DNA of 64,000 nt from JANLUX01 sp031366005 (GTDB lineage: Bacteria; Bacteroidota; Bacteroidia; AKYH767-A; OLB10). Below are positions 16,857 through 26,131 of the stretch, one piece after another. The number at the start of each line of letters is the position of its first letter. Within the stretch, counting starts at the first letter, position 1. The DNA is taken from assembly GCA_031366005.1 (NCBI GenBank), contig JANLZB010000094.1, forward strand, positions 1 through 64,000, written 5' to 3'. Under the pieces are notes generated by a model. It was not told the DNA's origin, searched no databases, and was given only the letters and a program-made list of their open reading frames with translations. Made by a program: the position numbers and the translations under genes.

Positions 16857-17525
16857 TTAAATCTTTACTGCATCATTAGCCGCTTTTAATTCCGCAATTG
16901 CATTGGAAGGATCAGGAGATGAAAAAACCGTGTTACCGGCAACCAGCACATCAGCACCAGCAGTAATTAATTCTCTTGCGTTATTAAAATCAACACCACC
17001 ATCAATTTCAATTTTTGCTCCTGATTGTTTTTGTTGAATCAATTGTTTTAATTCTGCAATCTTGCTAAAAGTATTTTTAATAAACCGCTGTCCGCCAAAG
17101 CCTGGATTAACTGACATCATGCATACTAAATCAATATTTGCAATCACTTCTGAAAGCAATGCAACAGGAGTGTGAGGATTGATGGCAACTCCTGCTAATA
17201 TTCCTAACTGACGCATTGTTTGAATAGTGCGGTGCAGATGTGTGCAAGCTTCATAATGAACTGAAATAATTGTAGCACCCGCATCAGCGAAAGCAGCTAA
17301 GTATTTATCGGATTCTACAATCATTAAATGAACGTCAAGCGGTTTGCGTGAATGTTTTTTAATGGCTTTTATAACCGGTAAACCAAATGAGATATTGGGA
17401 ACAAAAACGCCATCCATCACATCAACATGAAACCAATCAGCTTTACTTTCATTAATCATTTTAATATCAAGCTGCAGGTTGGCAAAATCAGCTGACAATA
17501 TGGAGGGTGCAATTATTACAGACAT
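16857..17525 (-). CDS. rpe: Ribulose-phosphate 3-epimerase
   Basis: The 222-residue TIM-barrel enzyme interconverts ribulose-5-phosphate and xylulose-5-phosphate in the pentose phosphate pathway. Signatures are IAPSILSADFANL, the DVMDGVFVPN metal/active-site loop with catalytic Asp, HLMI, MSVNPGFGGQ and EIDGGV with the second catalytic Asp. Length is standard. It may be expressed from its own promoter, 132 bp downstream of the polysaccharide operon's last gene. Confidence 0.97.
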   Translation of the reverse strand: MSVIIAPSILSADFANLQLDIKMINESKADWFHVDVMDGVFVPNISFGLPVIKAIKKHSRKPLDVHLMIVESDKYLAAFADAGATIISVHYEACTHLHRTIQTMRQLGILAGVAINPHTPVALLSEVIANIDLVCMMSVNPGFGGQRFIKNTFSKIAELKQLIQQKQSGAKIEIDGGVDFNNARELITAGADVLVAGNTVFSSPDPSNAIAELKAANDAVKI

Positions 17526-17591
17526 ACTATAATGATTTGATGATTTGTTAATTTGATGATTTGATAATAACCTTTGGAAGTTTTGATATCA

Positions 17592-17599
17592 CAAAGATA
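17592..17599 (-). promoter_or_regulatory. Candidate -7 box upstream of rpe
   Basis: On the minus strand TATCTTTG fits TAnnTTTG exactly and lies about 67 bp upstream of the rpe ATG. No clear TTTG -33 partner is visible, so this is a moderate candidate only. Confidence 0.35.
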
Positions 17600-17657
17600 T
17601 AAGGTGAAGGTTTACCGTTATCTTATCAGATTAAATGGAAAAGTATTTAATGCACAG

Positions 17658-18788
17658 TTAACCACTAACAGGTAATTTGTTTTGCCCGTGAGTATGCTCT
17701 TTGCTTCTTATAATTTTATGACGGGTGGTATAAAAAAAGAAGATGAGCAGCACAGCAAAATATCCGGCAAAAGCCCAGGTGTAAAGATGTTTCCACTCAT
17801 AAAGAAAACGGTGGATCATAATGTTTAATGAAAGAGAACAAAGTGATAAAGAAATAAATACCCAGGCGACTTGCCTGTCATTTAAACCAAGATAAGCAAG
17901 GCAATGTGTGGTATGATCCTTACCTCCAATAAAAGGTGATTTTTTCTTTGCCATACGGTTGACAACAACCACTGTGGTATCCAATATCGGTAAAATAAAG
18001 GTCATCACTGCATTCGAAATTAATTTGCCTTGCGCAGGATTTCCTAAAGCATAAGGATCGTTCCAGAAATAAATAATACCCATCGTAGCAAGAAAAGCAC
18101 CTAAAAACTGACTACCAGTGTCACCCATAAACATGCTTGAAGGATGCCAGTTATAATAGAGAAATGCAAGCAGCGATGCAAGTACACCCATCAAAGCAAG
18201 CAAATGCATATTGTTAAAATCGTGATGAAACATGATGACATAAATTGTATTGAGCACAATACCGATAGCAACTATGGTAGTGATGCCATCCATATTGTCA
18301 AGCATATTAATTGAATTCATAATGCCTACAACCCAAAAAATAGTTAGCACGTAATCAATAAGCAGATTATGCGTTAAGTTAATATATACTCCGGATGCAA
18401 TTAATATAACACCACATAAAAGCTGCACTCCGAATTTTAACAGTGGACGCGTATCATAAGCATCATCAGCCAGGCCAATTAAAAATCCTGCTGCACAGGT
18501 TAAAAGCAAACCGACAAAACCGAAATGATAGAGCCGTTGTGCAGGTTCAAAAAGAATAGAATAACAAGCCATTGAAAGAAGGAAGATGATGTAAAAAGTA
18601 ATTCCACCTACAGAGGGTTTGCTTAAAGAGCCCCAGCGAATTACAGTTCCATCGGGTTGATTGCGTATGCCAAGTGTTTTAAAAAACCGGAGGAACAATC
18701 CATTAATGACTATTGAAAAAATTACTGCTACAATCAGAAAAATTGCGTAGATAATTAAGCTCTTGTAGTTATTTAATAATTCCAGCAT
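17658..18788 (-). CDS. MraY/WecA-family undecaprenyl-phosphate glycosyl-1-phosphate transferase
   Basis: The 376-residue protein is an integral membrane enzyme with roughly ten hydrophobic segments. The catalytic loops are visible: a first acidic DDAYDTRP, NMLDNMDG in the Mg-binding loop, FMGDTGSQFLG, and the cytosolic GGKDHTTHCLAYLG loop. It would load the first sugar-phosphate onto undecaprenyl phosphate for the glycan built by the adjoining genes. It is the last gene of the operon, 18 nt after rfbC. WecA versus a cell-wall role cannot be settled by sequence. Confidence 0.88.
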   Translation of the reverse strand: MLELLNNYKSLIIYAIFLIVAVIFSIVINGLFLRFFKTLGIRNQPDGTVIRWGSLSKPSVGGITFYIIFLLSMACYSILFEPAQRLYHFGFVGLLLTCAAGFLIGLADDAYDTRPLLKFGVQLLCGVILIASGVYINLTHNLLIDYVLTIFWVVGIMNSINMLDNMDGITTIVAIGIVLNTIYVIMFHHDFNNMHLLALMGVLASLLAFLYYNWHPSSMFMGDTGSQFLGAFLATMGIIYFWNDPYALGNPAQGKLISNAVMTFILPILDTTVVVVNRMAKKKSPFIGGKDHTTHCLAYLGLNDRQVAWVFISLSLCSLSLNIMIHRFLYEWKHLYTWAFAGYFAVLLIFFFYTTRHKIIRSKEHTHGQNKLPVSG

Positions 18789-18806
18789 TTAAAATAAGCC
18801 TAATGT

Positions 18807-19361
18807 TTAATGAGCCATTTTAAACAAATTACGAGTTTGTTTTAGTAATGGTAAAAATTTGTCTTTATCAGAGATGAGTGGGTTTTCAAATCCCCAATTA
18901 ATATTTATGGTTTCATCATTCCAATGTATTCCACTTTCAGATTCTTTATTATAAAGACTTGTGCATTTGTAGAGAAATATTGTTTCGTCTTCCAAAGTTA
19001 AAAAACCATGCGCAAACCCTGGAGGTATCCACATCATTAATTTATTTGTTGAGGTTAAATCTTCAATAATATATTCACCATAAGTGGGAGAACCAACGCG
19101 TATATCAACAGCTACATCTCTAACGGCACCTTGTATTACACGCACCAATTTTCCTTGTTCATAAGGAGGATTCTGAAAATGCAACCCACGTAAAACTCCT
19201 TTGGATGAAAGCGATTGATTATCCTGATTAAAAATTTCGTTGATACCAATGTCTTTAAAAACTTTTGAATTAAATGACTCAAAAAAATAACCCCTTTCAT
19301 CATGAAAAACATTTGGTTTTAATAACAGGGGACCCTGAATGTGATACTTTTTAATTTCCAT
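18807..19361 (-). CDS. rfbC: dTDP-4-dehydrorhamnose 3,5-epimerase
   Basis: The 184-residue cupin protein converts dTDP-4-keto-6-deoxyglucose to the rhamnose precursor. Signatures include DERGYFFESF, FNQDNQSLSSKGVLRGLHFQ with the catalytic His, VRVIQGAVRDVAVDIR, and PPGFAHGFLTLED. rfbA, rfbB and rfbD are not in the window, so other steps of dTDP-rhamnose synthesis must be encoded elsewhere. It sits 7 nt after wzc. Confidence 0.94.
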   Translation of the reverse strand: MEIKKYHIQGPLLLKPNVFHDERGYFFESFNSKVFKDIGINEIFNQDNQSLSSKGVLRGLHFQNPPYEQGKLVRVIQGAVRDVAVDIRVGSPTYGEYIIEDLTSTNKLMMWIPPGFAHGFLTLEDETIFLYKCTSLYNKESESGIHWNDETININWGFENPLISDKDKFLPLLKQTRNLFKMAH

Positions 19362-19368
19362 TCACAGA

Positions 19369-21795
19369 TTAACGTTTGCGCATAAATAAGCTCCTGACTT
19401 TGTCAAAAATGGTTTCGTTTTTATCTTCTTCTTCGTAATAACCATAGCCGTAACTATAACCATAGCCATAACCATATCCATAGCTGTAACCATAGCCATA
19501 TCCATATTTTAATCTTGACATCTCAACTCCATTTAAGATGATGGATAAATTTTTAACCTTATTCTCCGTCATCAGCTTATTAATTTGAGTGATAAACATT
19601 TTACGTGAATAATTAGCACGCAAAATATAAATCGGATAATCAGCTTTCTGAATTATAGGAATTCCATCACTAACAATACCTACCGGTGGTGTATCAATAA
19701 TAATGATTTCATAAATATTTCGCAGGTAATTTAAAAGTGCATCCATGTAAGGACTAATAATTAATTCAGCAGGGTTAGGAGGGATGGGGCCTGCAGTTAT
19801 AAAATCAAGATTAGGTAAACCACTTTTGATAATACAATCTTCAGCCTTATCCTTTCCAATAAGCAAAGTACTTATGCCATGGTTATTCTCCACATTAAAT
19901 CCTAAATGGATTTTCGGCTTGCGCATATCAAGATCGAGAATAACTACTTTTTTCCCTGAAAAGGCAATTACTCCTGCAAGATTAATAGCGTTAAAAGTTT
20001 TTCCTTCTCCTGAAATTGTAGAAGTAACAGCCATCACTTTAGATCCTGACTCAATAGAAATAAACTGAAGATTAGTACGGATGGAACGGAACGCTTCAGA
20101 GATTACCGACTTTGGATTTTTGTCAACCAGCAACTGTGATACCGGTATTTCACGTTTATATTTTGGTACAATACCAAGCAATGCTGCATCAGTATAAAAT
20201 CCTATTTCTTCAAGCGCATTAATTTCATTGTAAAGTAAATATCTTACGACAATCAATCCGAAACTAAGAAGAAACCCTAGCATTAAACAAGTAGCAATTA
20301 TCAGTGACCGGTTTGGTGAAACAGGCGATGATGATTCAAATGCTTCTTCAAGTATGATATGTTGCGGCACATAGCCAGCCCTGTCAATTGAAAATTCAGC
20401 TTTCTTTTCTAACAGTAATGAATAAAATTTTTCATTGATAGAAAACAATCTCTGTAGCCTTGCAAATTCTGCCTGCTGACCAGGAATTTTTCCAAACCTT
20501 TCTTCATAACCGCTTATCCTGCTATACAATTCTTTCTTCTGTGAGGTAAGTTTATCCTGTTCGTTATCCAGTGTTCTGATCAATATCTCCTTTTGTGAAT
20601 TGATCATACTGGTGAGGCTTTTATAAACCTCGCTTTCCTGTGTTGCCTGTAATGATACCTGATCACGTTGTTCAGTTAATTGCTGAAGTTTGGAAAGCTG
20701 CTGTTGTATTAAGGAGTTATCTACTTTGCCTGATAAAGTAAGTATTAAGCTTGAGATGTCAGTATTGTGGATTATCTCTTTGCGTAATTTTTCCAAGAGA
20801 TTATATTCAAAATCCAAAACGTATGATTGAGTTTGCAGCTCCTGTATTTCGCGATTTACATCTGTAGCTGCAGATGTTGGATCTAAAATTTTATTGCTTT
20901 TTTTAAACTGTTCAATCTGGTTTTCAGAACTGCTGAGATCCATATTGATCTGCATAATAGTATTGTCAATAAAATCTAAAATTCTATTGGCTACTTCTGC
21001 ATTTTTTTCTACATCATACTTATTGAATTCAGCCGCTATTCCATTCACAATATCTGCAGCTTTGCGCGAATTTTTATCCCTGTATTTAATTGCAATGGTA
21101 TTGGCTTCCAGGTTTAATGGTAACACATTTAATCCGTTATACACTTCACGTGTCAGCTGTGCATTAGTGGAAAGAATAAAGTAATATACATTGTGTTTTA
21201 TTTCTTTTTGAAGATTATTGATGGAGACATAATCGTTAATGTCAATTTTAAAATCAGCCATGCCAAGCCTTATCCAATCCGCTATTTTGTAGCGTTCAAC
21301 CTTTTTAACATTATTAATGTCAAAATAAGTCAGGGATAGATGACCGGCATCAGGAAAATCAATCAAGAATTTTTTTCCAAACACAATTGAATCTTTAATA
21401 ATCGCTTCAACATGAAAGGGTGCTTGTTTATATAGCTCATTTTCCAAAACAGTACCTTTAGCAAAATAGCGTACCTCAAGAGGTAATTTGGCTATAGCGC
21501 GCTCTATAATTACATTAGAACGTATAAGTTCAATATCACCAGCCACTAAATTTTGATTGGCATCAAAGAGTCCTGTTTTAGAACTACCTAAAATAATATT
21601 GGCTTTGTTTTCGGTGGCGAGTTTTATTGTGGTGCTTGCCTCATACACAGGAGCTGTGTAGCGGAGAATAAGCAAAGCAATAAGAAGTGATACAGTTAAA
21701 AAAACAAAAAACCATAGTGCATTTTTGCGCGATATGGTAACAAAAAGCTTAAAATCAAAATCCTCGTTAAGAGGCGTTATCTTTTTTTTGGGCAT
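19369..21795 (-). CDS. Wzc-type polysaccharide co-polymerase and BY-kinase
   Basis: The 808-residue protein controls chain length and export of the polysaccharide. A Wzz domain is bounded by a transmembrane helix near 30-50 and another near 500-520, with coiled-coil periplasmic sequence (about 260-470) between. The cytosolic kinase has Walker A SGEGKT, Walker A' VVILDLDMRKPK and Walker B IIIIDTPPVG. The C-terminus is a long tyrosine cluster with 13 Tyr in a (Gly/Ser)-Tyr alternation, the usual autophosphorylation tail. It follows wza by 7 nt. The tail is unusually repetitive at the DNA level. Confidence 0.93.
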   Translation of the reverse strand: MPKKKITPLNEDFDFKLFVTISRKNALWFFVFLTVSLLIALLILRYTAPVYEASTTIKLATENKANIILGSSKTGLFDANQNLVAGDIELIRSNVIIERAIAKLPLEVRYFAKGTVLENELYKQAPFHVEAIIKDSIVFGKKFLIDFPDAGHLSLTYFDINNVKKVERYKIADWIRLGMADFKIDINDYVSINNLQKEIKHNVYYFILSTNAQLTREVYNGLNVLPLNLEANTIAIKYRDKNSRKAADIVNGIAAEFNKYDVEKNAEVANRILDFIDNTIMQINMDLSSSENQIEQFKKSNKILDPTSAATDVNREIQELQTQSYVLDFEYNLLEKLRKEIIHNTDISSLILTLSGKVDNSLIQQQLSKLQQLTEQRDQVSLQATQESEVYKSLTSMINSQKEILIRTLDNEQDKLTSQKKELYSRISGYEERFGKIPGQQAEFARLQRLFSINEKFYSLLLEKKAEFSIDRAGYVPQHIILEEAFESSSPVSPNRSLIIATCLMLGFLLSFGLIVVRYLLYNEINALEEIGFYTDAALLGIVPKYKREIPVSQLLVDKNPKSVISEAFRSIRTNLQFISIESGSKVMAVTSTISGEGKTFNAINLAGVIAFSGKKVVILDLDMRKPKIHLGFNVENNHGISTLLIGKDKAEDCIIKSGLPNLDFITAGPIPPNPAELIISPYMDALLNYLRNIYEIIIIDTPPVGIVSDGIPIIQKADYPIYILRANYSRKMFITQINKLMTENKVKNLSIILNGVEMSRLKYGYGYGYSYGYGYGYGYSYGYGYYEEEDKNETIFDKVRSLFMRKR
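19435..19508 (-). repeat. Coding hexamer repeat for the (Gly-Tyr)n tail
   Basis: On the plus strand, near-perfect tandem CCATAG/ACCATA hexamers encode alternating Gly-Tyr and Ser-Tyr near the end of wzc. About a dozen units are present. Slippage by whole hexamers would keep the frame and change the number of tyrosines. Confidence 0.85.
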
Positions 21796-21802
21796 TCGAT
21801 CT

Positions 21803-22594
21803 TTAAAACTTTATTGCCCCATTACCAGAAGCAATGGTATAAATAAGCAATAAGCTGGTGATAATTCCTACTATCGGAGTAATCTGTGCCAGAATCTCCT
21901 GCGAAATTCTTGGAACTGGTTCCACATAAATTATATCATTGGCCTGCAGCATCAGGTTGCTTTGTTTCATACCTTCCACAGTGCTTAAGTCAATCAACAT
22001 TACCTGTGGATTGCGCGTATCTCCGCGAATTAATTTTATTTTTTTTGCTTTACCTGTAACGGTAATTCCGCCAGCTAAAGCAAGTGCTTCTATTACTGTG
22101 GTATTTTCATTCTCAATACTTATCACTCTTCCTGTTCCTCCGGCACCCGGAAAAACGAGCACTCTTCTGTTTACTACTCTTAAAACTACAAACGGTTTGT
22201 TATAGTAAGTGGCATATTGTTGTTCCAGTAATTTTTCAGCTTCACGCACTGTAAGTCCTGAAATTTTTATCTTTCCGATGATAGGCAATTTTACCTGTCC
22301 ATCAGGTTCAACCGGAAATTGAATGGCTCCGTTATAGGAATTAAAGTTAACATTGCTTGTTCCTCCACCTGAAACTGCACCAAGGTTTGTAGTAAGATCA
22401 ATTAATTTAAAACCGTCATTGGTGTAAACACTGAATCCTACTATATCATTTGGTGCAATCCTGTATTCCACATTCCCTATTGTCTGATCAACAGTATAGG
22501 AGTAATCACGCGGTGTTTTAAACATTACACTGGAACTAAGATTACATGCTGAAAGCAAGAAACAAAAGCTGACAAACAAGAGTAGTTTTTTCAT
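21803..22594 (-). CDS. Wza-like polysaccharide export lipoprotein
   Basis: The start chosen is the ATG at 22594, which gives a lipoprotein signal (KKLLLFVSFCFLLSAC) with Cys as the lipidation site; an upstream ATG at 22636 would put 14 unlikely residues in front. The mature protein has the Poly_export domain (YRIAPNDIVGFSVYT), a SLBB-like repeat (VLVFPGAGGTGRVISIENE, TVIEALALAGGI), and a C-terminal membrane helix (about 240-258). It would form the outer-membrane export channel with the Wzc-like protein next to it. Confidence 0.9.
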   Translation of the reverse strand: MKKLLLFVSFCFLLSACNLSSSVMFKTPRDYSYTVDQTIGNVEYRIAPNDIVGFSVYTNDGFKLIDLTTNLGAVSGGGTSNVNFNSYNGAIQFPVEPDGQVKLPIIGKIKISGLTVREAEKLLEQQYATYYNKPFVVLRVVNRRVLVFPGAGGTGRVISIENENTTVIEALALAGGITVTGKAKKIKLIRGDTRNPQVMLIDLSTVEGMKQSNLMLQANDIIYVEPVPRISQEILAQITPIVGIITSLLLIYTIASGNGAIKF

Positions 22595-22654
22595 ATAATT
22601 TCGAGAGGTGTTTTTAAGCGCGTCAAAAGTAAACATTTTTTGAGATGAGAATTT

Positions 22655-23845
22655 TTAGTCTGTTAAGAGCAACTGATGATAAAGATTTCGGGTATCATTA
22701 ACCAATCGCTGATAATGAAAACGATCTTTAACAAATTTTTCTCCTGCTAATCCAAAATCATTCCGTAATTCAGAACTCTCCACCATCTTTTTCAAATTTG
22801 CTGCAAACGATTCGATATCACCGGAAGGTGATAATAATGCAGAGTTAGCTGGATTTAGAATATCCTTTATTCCTCCTACATCGGTTGTAACAATTGGTTT
22901 CGCTCCTGCCTGTGCTTCAATTAAGCTTACCGGGGTTCCTTCGTTTAATGATGTGAGTGCAACTATATCCAGTCCTGCAATTGCCCATTCAATATTTTTT
23001 ATCCAGGAAGTAAAAATTACGTTTGAATCCGATTTCAAATTATTGCTTTCACAATATTTTAATCCAAGTTCATTGCAATAATTTTCAATTCGCAATCTGT
23101 CTTCTCCATCACCAATAATTACAGCTTTTATTTTTTGTGAAGAAGAAGAAAGCACATTTTTAAACGCATTTAAAAACAATTGATGATTTTTAACAGGAAC
23201 CAGCCGTCCGATTATTCCAATCAAAATTTCAGCAGGAAGAATCTGATATTGCTCACGAAATGATTTCCTGTTTTCTTCACGATGATGATAAAAACGTTCG
23301 AGATCAAATCCAAGTGGTATCACTACAATTTTTTTTTCATCGCCCAACTTAAAATCATTTACTAATTCTCTTTTCTGTAATTCACTGATGGCAATTATGC
23401 GAGAGCTTTTTCTTGCTAAGTATTTTTCTATTGCTAAAAATATTTTTGTTTTTAAAGGACTAAAATAAGAGTGAAAAACATGGCCATGAAACGTATGAAG
23501 GATTACCGGAACCTTTGCATGAATTGCTGCCAGCCTGCCAACCGTTCCCGCTTTTGCTGCATGTGTATGAACTATGTCGGGCTTAAATTCTTTTATTATT
23601 TTTCTGATATGCTGGTAAGTTTTCCTGTCACTGCTGAAATTAATTGCTCTTCTCATTTCAGGAATGTACATTGGCTTGAGTCCCATTTGTTCAACGATAA
23701 ACTCTGAACTTTCTTCCGTTTCATCCTTCATACCTGCTACCAATAATGTTTCAAATTCCGGTGCAAGGTATTTGCTCAGGTAAGCAGCATTATAGGTGGG
23801 CCCTCCTAAATTCAAACGGTTAATTATGCGAAGCACTTTTGGCAT
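22655..23845 (-). CDS. GT4-family glycosyltransferase
   Basis: The 396-residue protein has the two Rossmann domains of GT-B enzymes. It opens with VLRIINRLNLGGPTYNA and its donor-binding region carries SLNEGTPVSLIEAQAGAKPIVTTDVGG with the EX7E pattern. The sugar is unknown. It is flanked by the amidotransferase and wza genes and belongs to the polysaccharide operon; a repeat tract separates it from asnB. Confidence 0.92.
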   Translation of the reverse strand: MPKVLRIINRLNLGGPTYNAAYLSKYLAPEFETLLVAGMKDETEESSEFIVEQMGLKPMYIPEMRRAINFSSDRKTYQHIRKIIKEFKPDIVHTHAAKAGTVGRLAAIHAKVPVILHTFHGHVFHSYFSPLKTKIFLAIEKYLARKSSRIIAISELQKRELVNDFKLGDEKKIVVIPLGFDLERFYHHREENRKSFREQYQILPAEILIGIIGRLVPVKNHQLFLNAFKNVLSSSSQKIKAVIIGDGEDRLRIENYCNELGLKYCESNNLKSDSNVIFTSWIKNIEWAIAGLDIVALTSLNEGTPVSLIEAQAGAKPIVTTDVGGIKDILNPANSALLSPSGDIESFAANLKKMVESSELRNDFGLAGEKFVKDRFHYQRLVNDTRNLYHQLLLTD

Positions 23846-23849
23846 TTGT

Positions 23850-23951
23850 GATTTAGGATTTCAGAATTTGGGATGTTGGGATTTACTTTTCATGAAATCA
23901 TATTTTTATTTTTTTTTAATTATTAAATCCTAAATTGAAAAATCCTAAATC
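23850..23951. repeat. ATTTAGGATTT inverted repeat overlapping the asnB 3' end
   Basis: GATTTAGGATTTCAGAATTT-like words at 23850-23875 are complementary to AAATCCTAAATTGAAAAATC at 23925-23945 and beyond. The right arm runs into the last codons and the stop of asnB. It could form a hairpin between asnB and the GT4 gene. Confidence 0.6.
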
Positions 23952-25846
23952 ATATATTTCTTCCACCAATATTGAAAAACCACCAATCCCCATATCCGGG
24001 CATGTATCTCTCCGGGATTCTTAGAGAAGAGTTGTTGCTTAAGTTTTCTGATTTCTGTTATATTAAAAATTCCTTGCTCAATAATAAAATCATCTTGTAG
24101 CAAATCATTAGTGATCAGGTTTTTTAATTCTGTCTGAAACCAGCGAAGCAAAGGAACTTCGAAACCTTTTTTAGGACGATTATATAATTCAACAGGCAGC
24201 AATTTTTGAAATGCATCACGAACAATTTTCTTTTGCGATGTTGCATCAATCTTATAAGATGCTGGTAATGAAAAAGCGAAATCAACTACTTTGAAATCCA
24301 AAAAAGGATTCCTTACTTCCAGACTATTTGCCATTGACATCTGGTCAACTTTCACAAGCATATCTCCAACCAAAACCAATTGCATATCGGTTAATAAAAC
24401 TTCGTTGAAATCACTGTCATCAAAAATATGTTGCAATATATTTTTCTTTCTGGAATGATATTCCTCATCGCCATCTAACCATTTTTCTTTAAACAAAAGC
24501 TTAGCTTCGTTCTCATTCACAAAACTGCACCATCTCCAGTAACGTTCTTTCGCATTTAATTTACTTCCTTCTGCAAACCGGTGTATCTGCCTAACACGGT
24601 TTGAAATCTTAGAACTTCGTGAACCTTCAAACAAGGAAATAACTGGCGAAGTAGCTGTCAACATAGCGCGCTGAAGTTTTTTGTTACGCACTATCCACTC
24701 AGCTTTATGTTTATTATAACCTGCAAAAAGTTCATCTGCTCCATCGCCACTCAGTGCCACGGTTACATGTTTGCGTGTTTGCTTACTTAAAAGGTTTACT
24801 GCAAGTGCTGATGAATCAGCAAATGGTTCGTCAAGATAATCCAGAGATGTAAACAAACTTTCATAAAGATCATTGGTTGAAAGTTTAAAAACAGTATGAT
24901 TGGTTTTATACTTTTTTGCTACTAACTCTGCAAATTCCGTTTCATCAAAAGTCGGTTCATCTTTAAATCCAATTGAAAAAGTATTCAGTTGCTTTACATG
25001 CCTGGATGCAAGGGCAACAATTACAGAGGAATCAACTCCACCACTGAGAAAAGCCCCAACGGGAACATCAGCAATCAATCTTCGTTGCACAGCCTGATCC
25101 ATTAAATGAACAAGTTGCTTTTGGCTTTCCTTGTAATTTTCAGCATGTAAATTTTCTTCTGACTTGTAAGGTATATTGTACCAGGTTTTTTTCTGAATGG
25201 ATTTATTTTTTAAATCAATTAAAAGATAGCTGCCAGGTTGAAGCTTGTCTACATTTTTAAAAATGCTGTTTGGAGATGGGATGTAATTAAGCTGGAAATA
25301 ACTGAACAAAGAAGTTTTATCCAACTCACGTGGAATACCCATGGTCATAAGTGCTTTCATTTCAGAAGCAAAGAAAAATTTATCTGTATCATGATAATAT
25401 AATAATGGCTTAACCCCAACTCTGTCACGCGCTATAAATAAAGTTTGTTCTTCTTCATCATATATAGCCAATGCAAAAAAACCATTCACATGTTCGAGAC
25501 ACTTTTGTCCATTGCGTATATAAAGCTGAAGTAACACTTCGGTATCGCTATGTGTTCGGAATGAAATGCCTGACTGCGATAGATTTTCGCGATGCTCTGT
25601 ATAATTAAAAAACTCTCCATTAAAAATAATAGTGTAACGACCTGACGCATCATGCATTGGCTGCGAAGCACCCTTGCTCGTATCTATAACCGAAAGTCTT
25701 CGATGTCCTAAAGCTACCTGTTGATGAATATAAATACCGCCATCATCAGGTCCGCGCAGTTGCAGACAACGTGTTGCTGATTCAATTTTATTTAAAAAAG
25801 AATTTCCTTTTTCTGAAAATGCTGCAATGCCAGCTATGCCACACAT
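23945..25846 (-). CDS. asnB: Asparagine synthase (glutamine-hydrolysing)
   Basis: The 633-residue protein begins MCGIAGIAAF, so Cys2 is the Ntn glutaminase nucleophile. The synthetase half has the ATP-binding SGGVDSS loop (268-274) and the usual downstream motifs (GADELFAGY, MANSLEVRNPFLD). Being in a polysaccharide operon, it may amidate a uronic acid or activated sugar and not make free asparagine; family members in such loci often do. The start has a TATTTTTG box 4 nt upstream. Confidence 0.92.
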   Translation of the reverse strand: MCGIAGIAAFSEKGNSFLNKIESATRCLQLRGPDDGGIYIHQQVALGHRRLSVIDTSKGASQPMHDASGRYTIIFNGEFFNYTEHRENLSQSGISFRTHSDTEVLLQLYIRNGQKCLEHVNGFFALAIYDEEEQTLFIARDRVGVKPLLYYHDTDKFFFASEMKALMTMGIPRELDKTSLFSYFQLNYIPSPNSIFKNVDKLQPGSYLLIDLKNKSIQKKTWYNIPYKSEENLHAENYKESQKQLVHLMDQAVQRRLIADVPVGAFLSGGVDSSVIVALASRHVKQLNTFSIGFKDEPTFDETEFAELVAKKYKTNHTVFKLSTNDLYESLFTSLDYLDEPFADSSALAVNLLSKQTRKHVTVALSGDGADELFAGYNKHKAEWIVRNKKLQRAMLTATSPVISLFEGSRSSKISNRVRQIHRFAEGSKLNAKERYWRWCSFVNENEAKLLFKEKWLDGDEEYHSRKKNILQHIFDDSDFNEVLLTDMQLVLVGDMLVKVDQMSMANSLEVRNPFLDFKVVDFAFSLPASYKIDATSQKKIVRDAFQKLLPVELYNRPKKGFEVPLLRWFQTELKNLITNDLLQDDFIIEQGIFNITEIRKLKQQLFSKNPGEIHARIWGLVVFQYWWKKYMI

Positions 25847-25850
25847 GCCC

Positions 25851-25858
25851 CAAAAATA
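25851..25858 (-). promoter_or_regulatory. TAnnTTTG -7 box of asnB, probable leaderless start
   Basis: TATTTTTG on the minus strand matches the Bacteroidota -7 consensus and ends 4 nt before the asnB ATG, so transcription would start at or within the start codon. A -33 TTTG is not clearly visible. Confidence 0.4.
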
Positions 25859-26131
25859 TGCAATTGAAAATGGATGCAGTTGGGAGCATCAATTTAAAAC
25901 TGACATGCTTATTTAATAAAAATAAATCCGCTTAAAAAAAATCTGCGTTTCGCCAAAAAAAACCTGAAACATTAATTGATATAAAGAATCTGTTCCTGAT
26001 GGAGTAACAGCATTTACACTTGATATTGACTGCTCCAGATACAGAGCATGACAGACTTCAAGCAAAGACTTACATTTAAAATTAAAACTGAAGTAAGTAA
26101 AGTAAACGATCTTTATCAGGAAAGAGAATAA

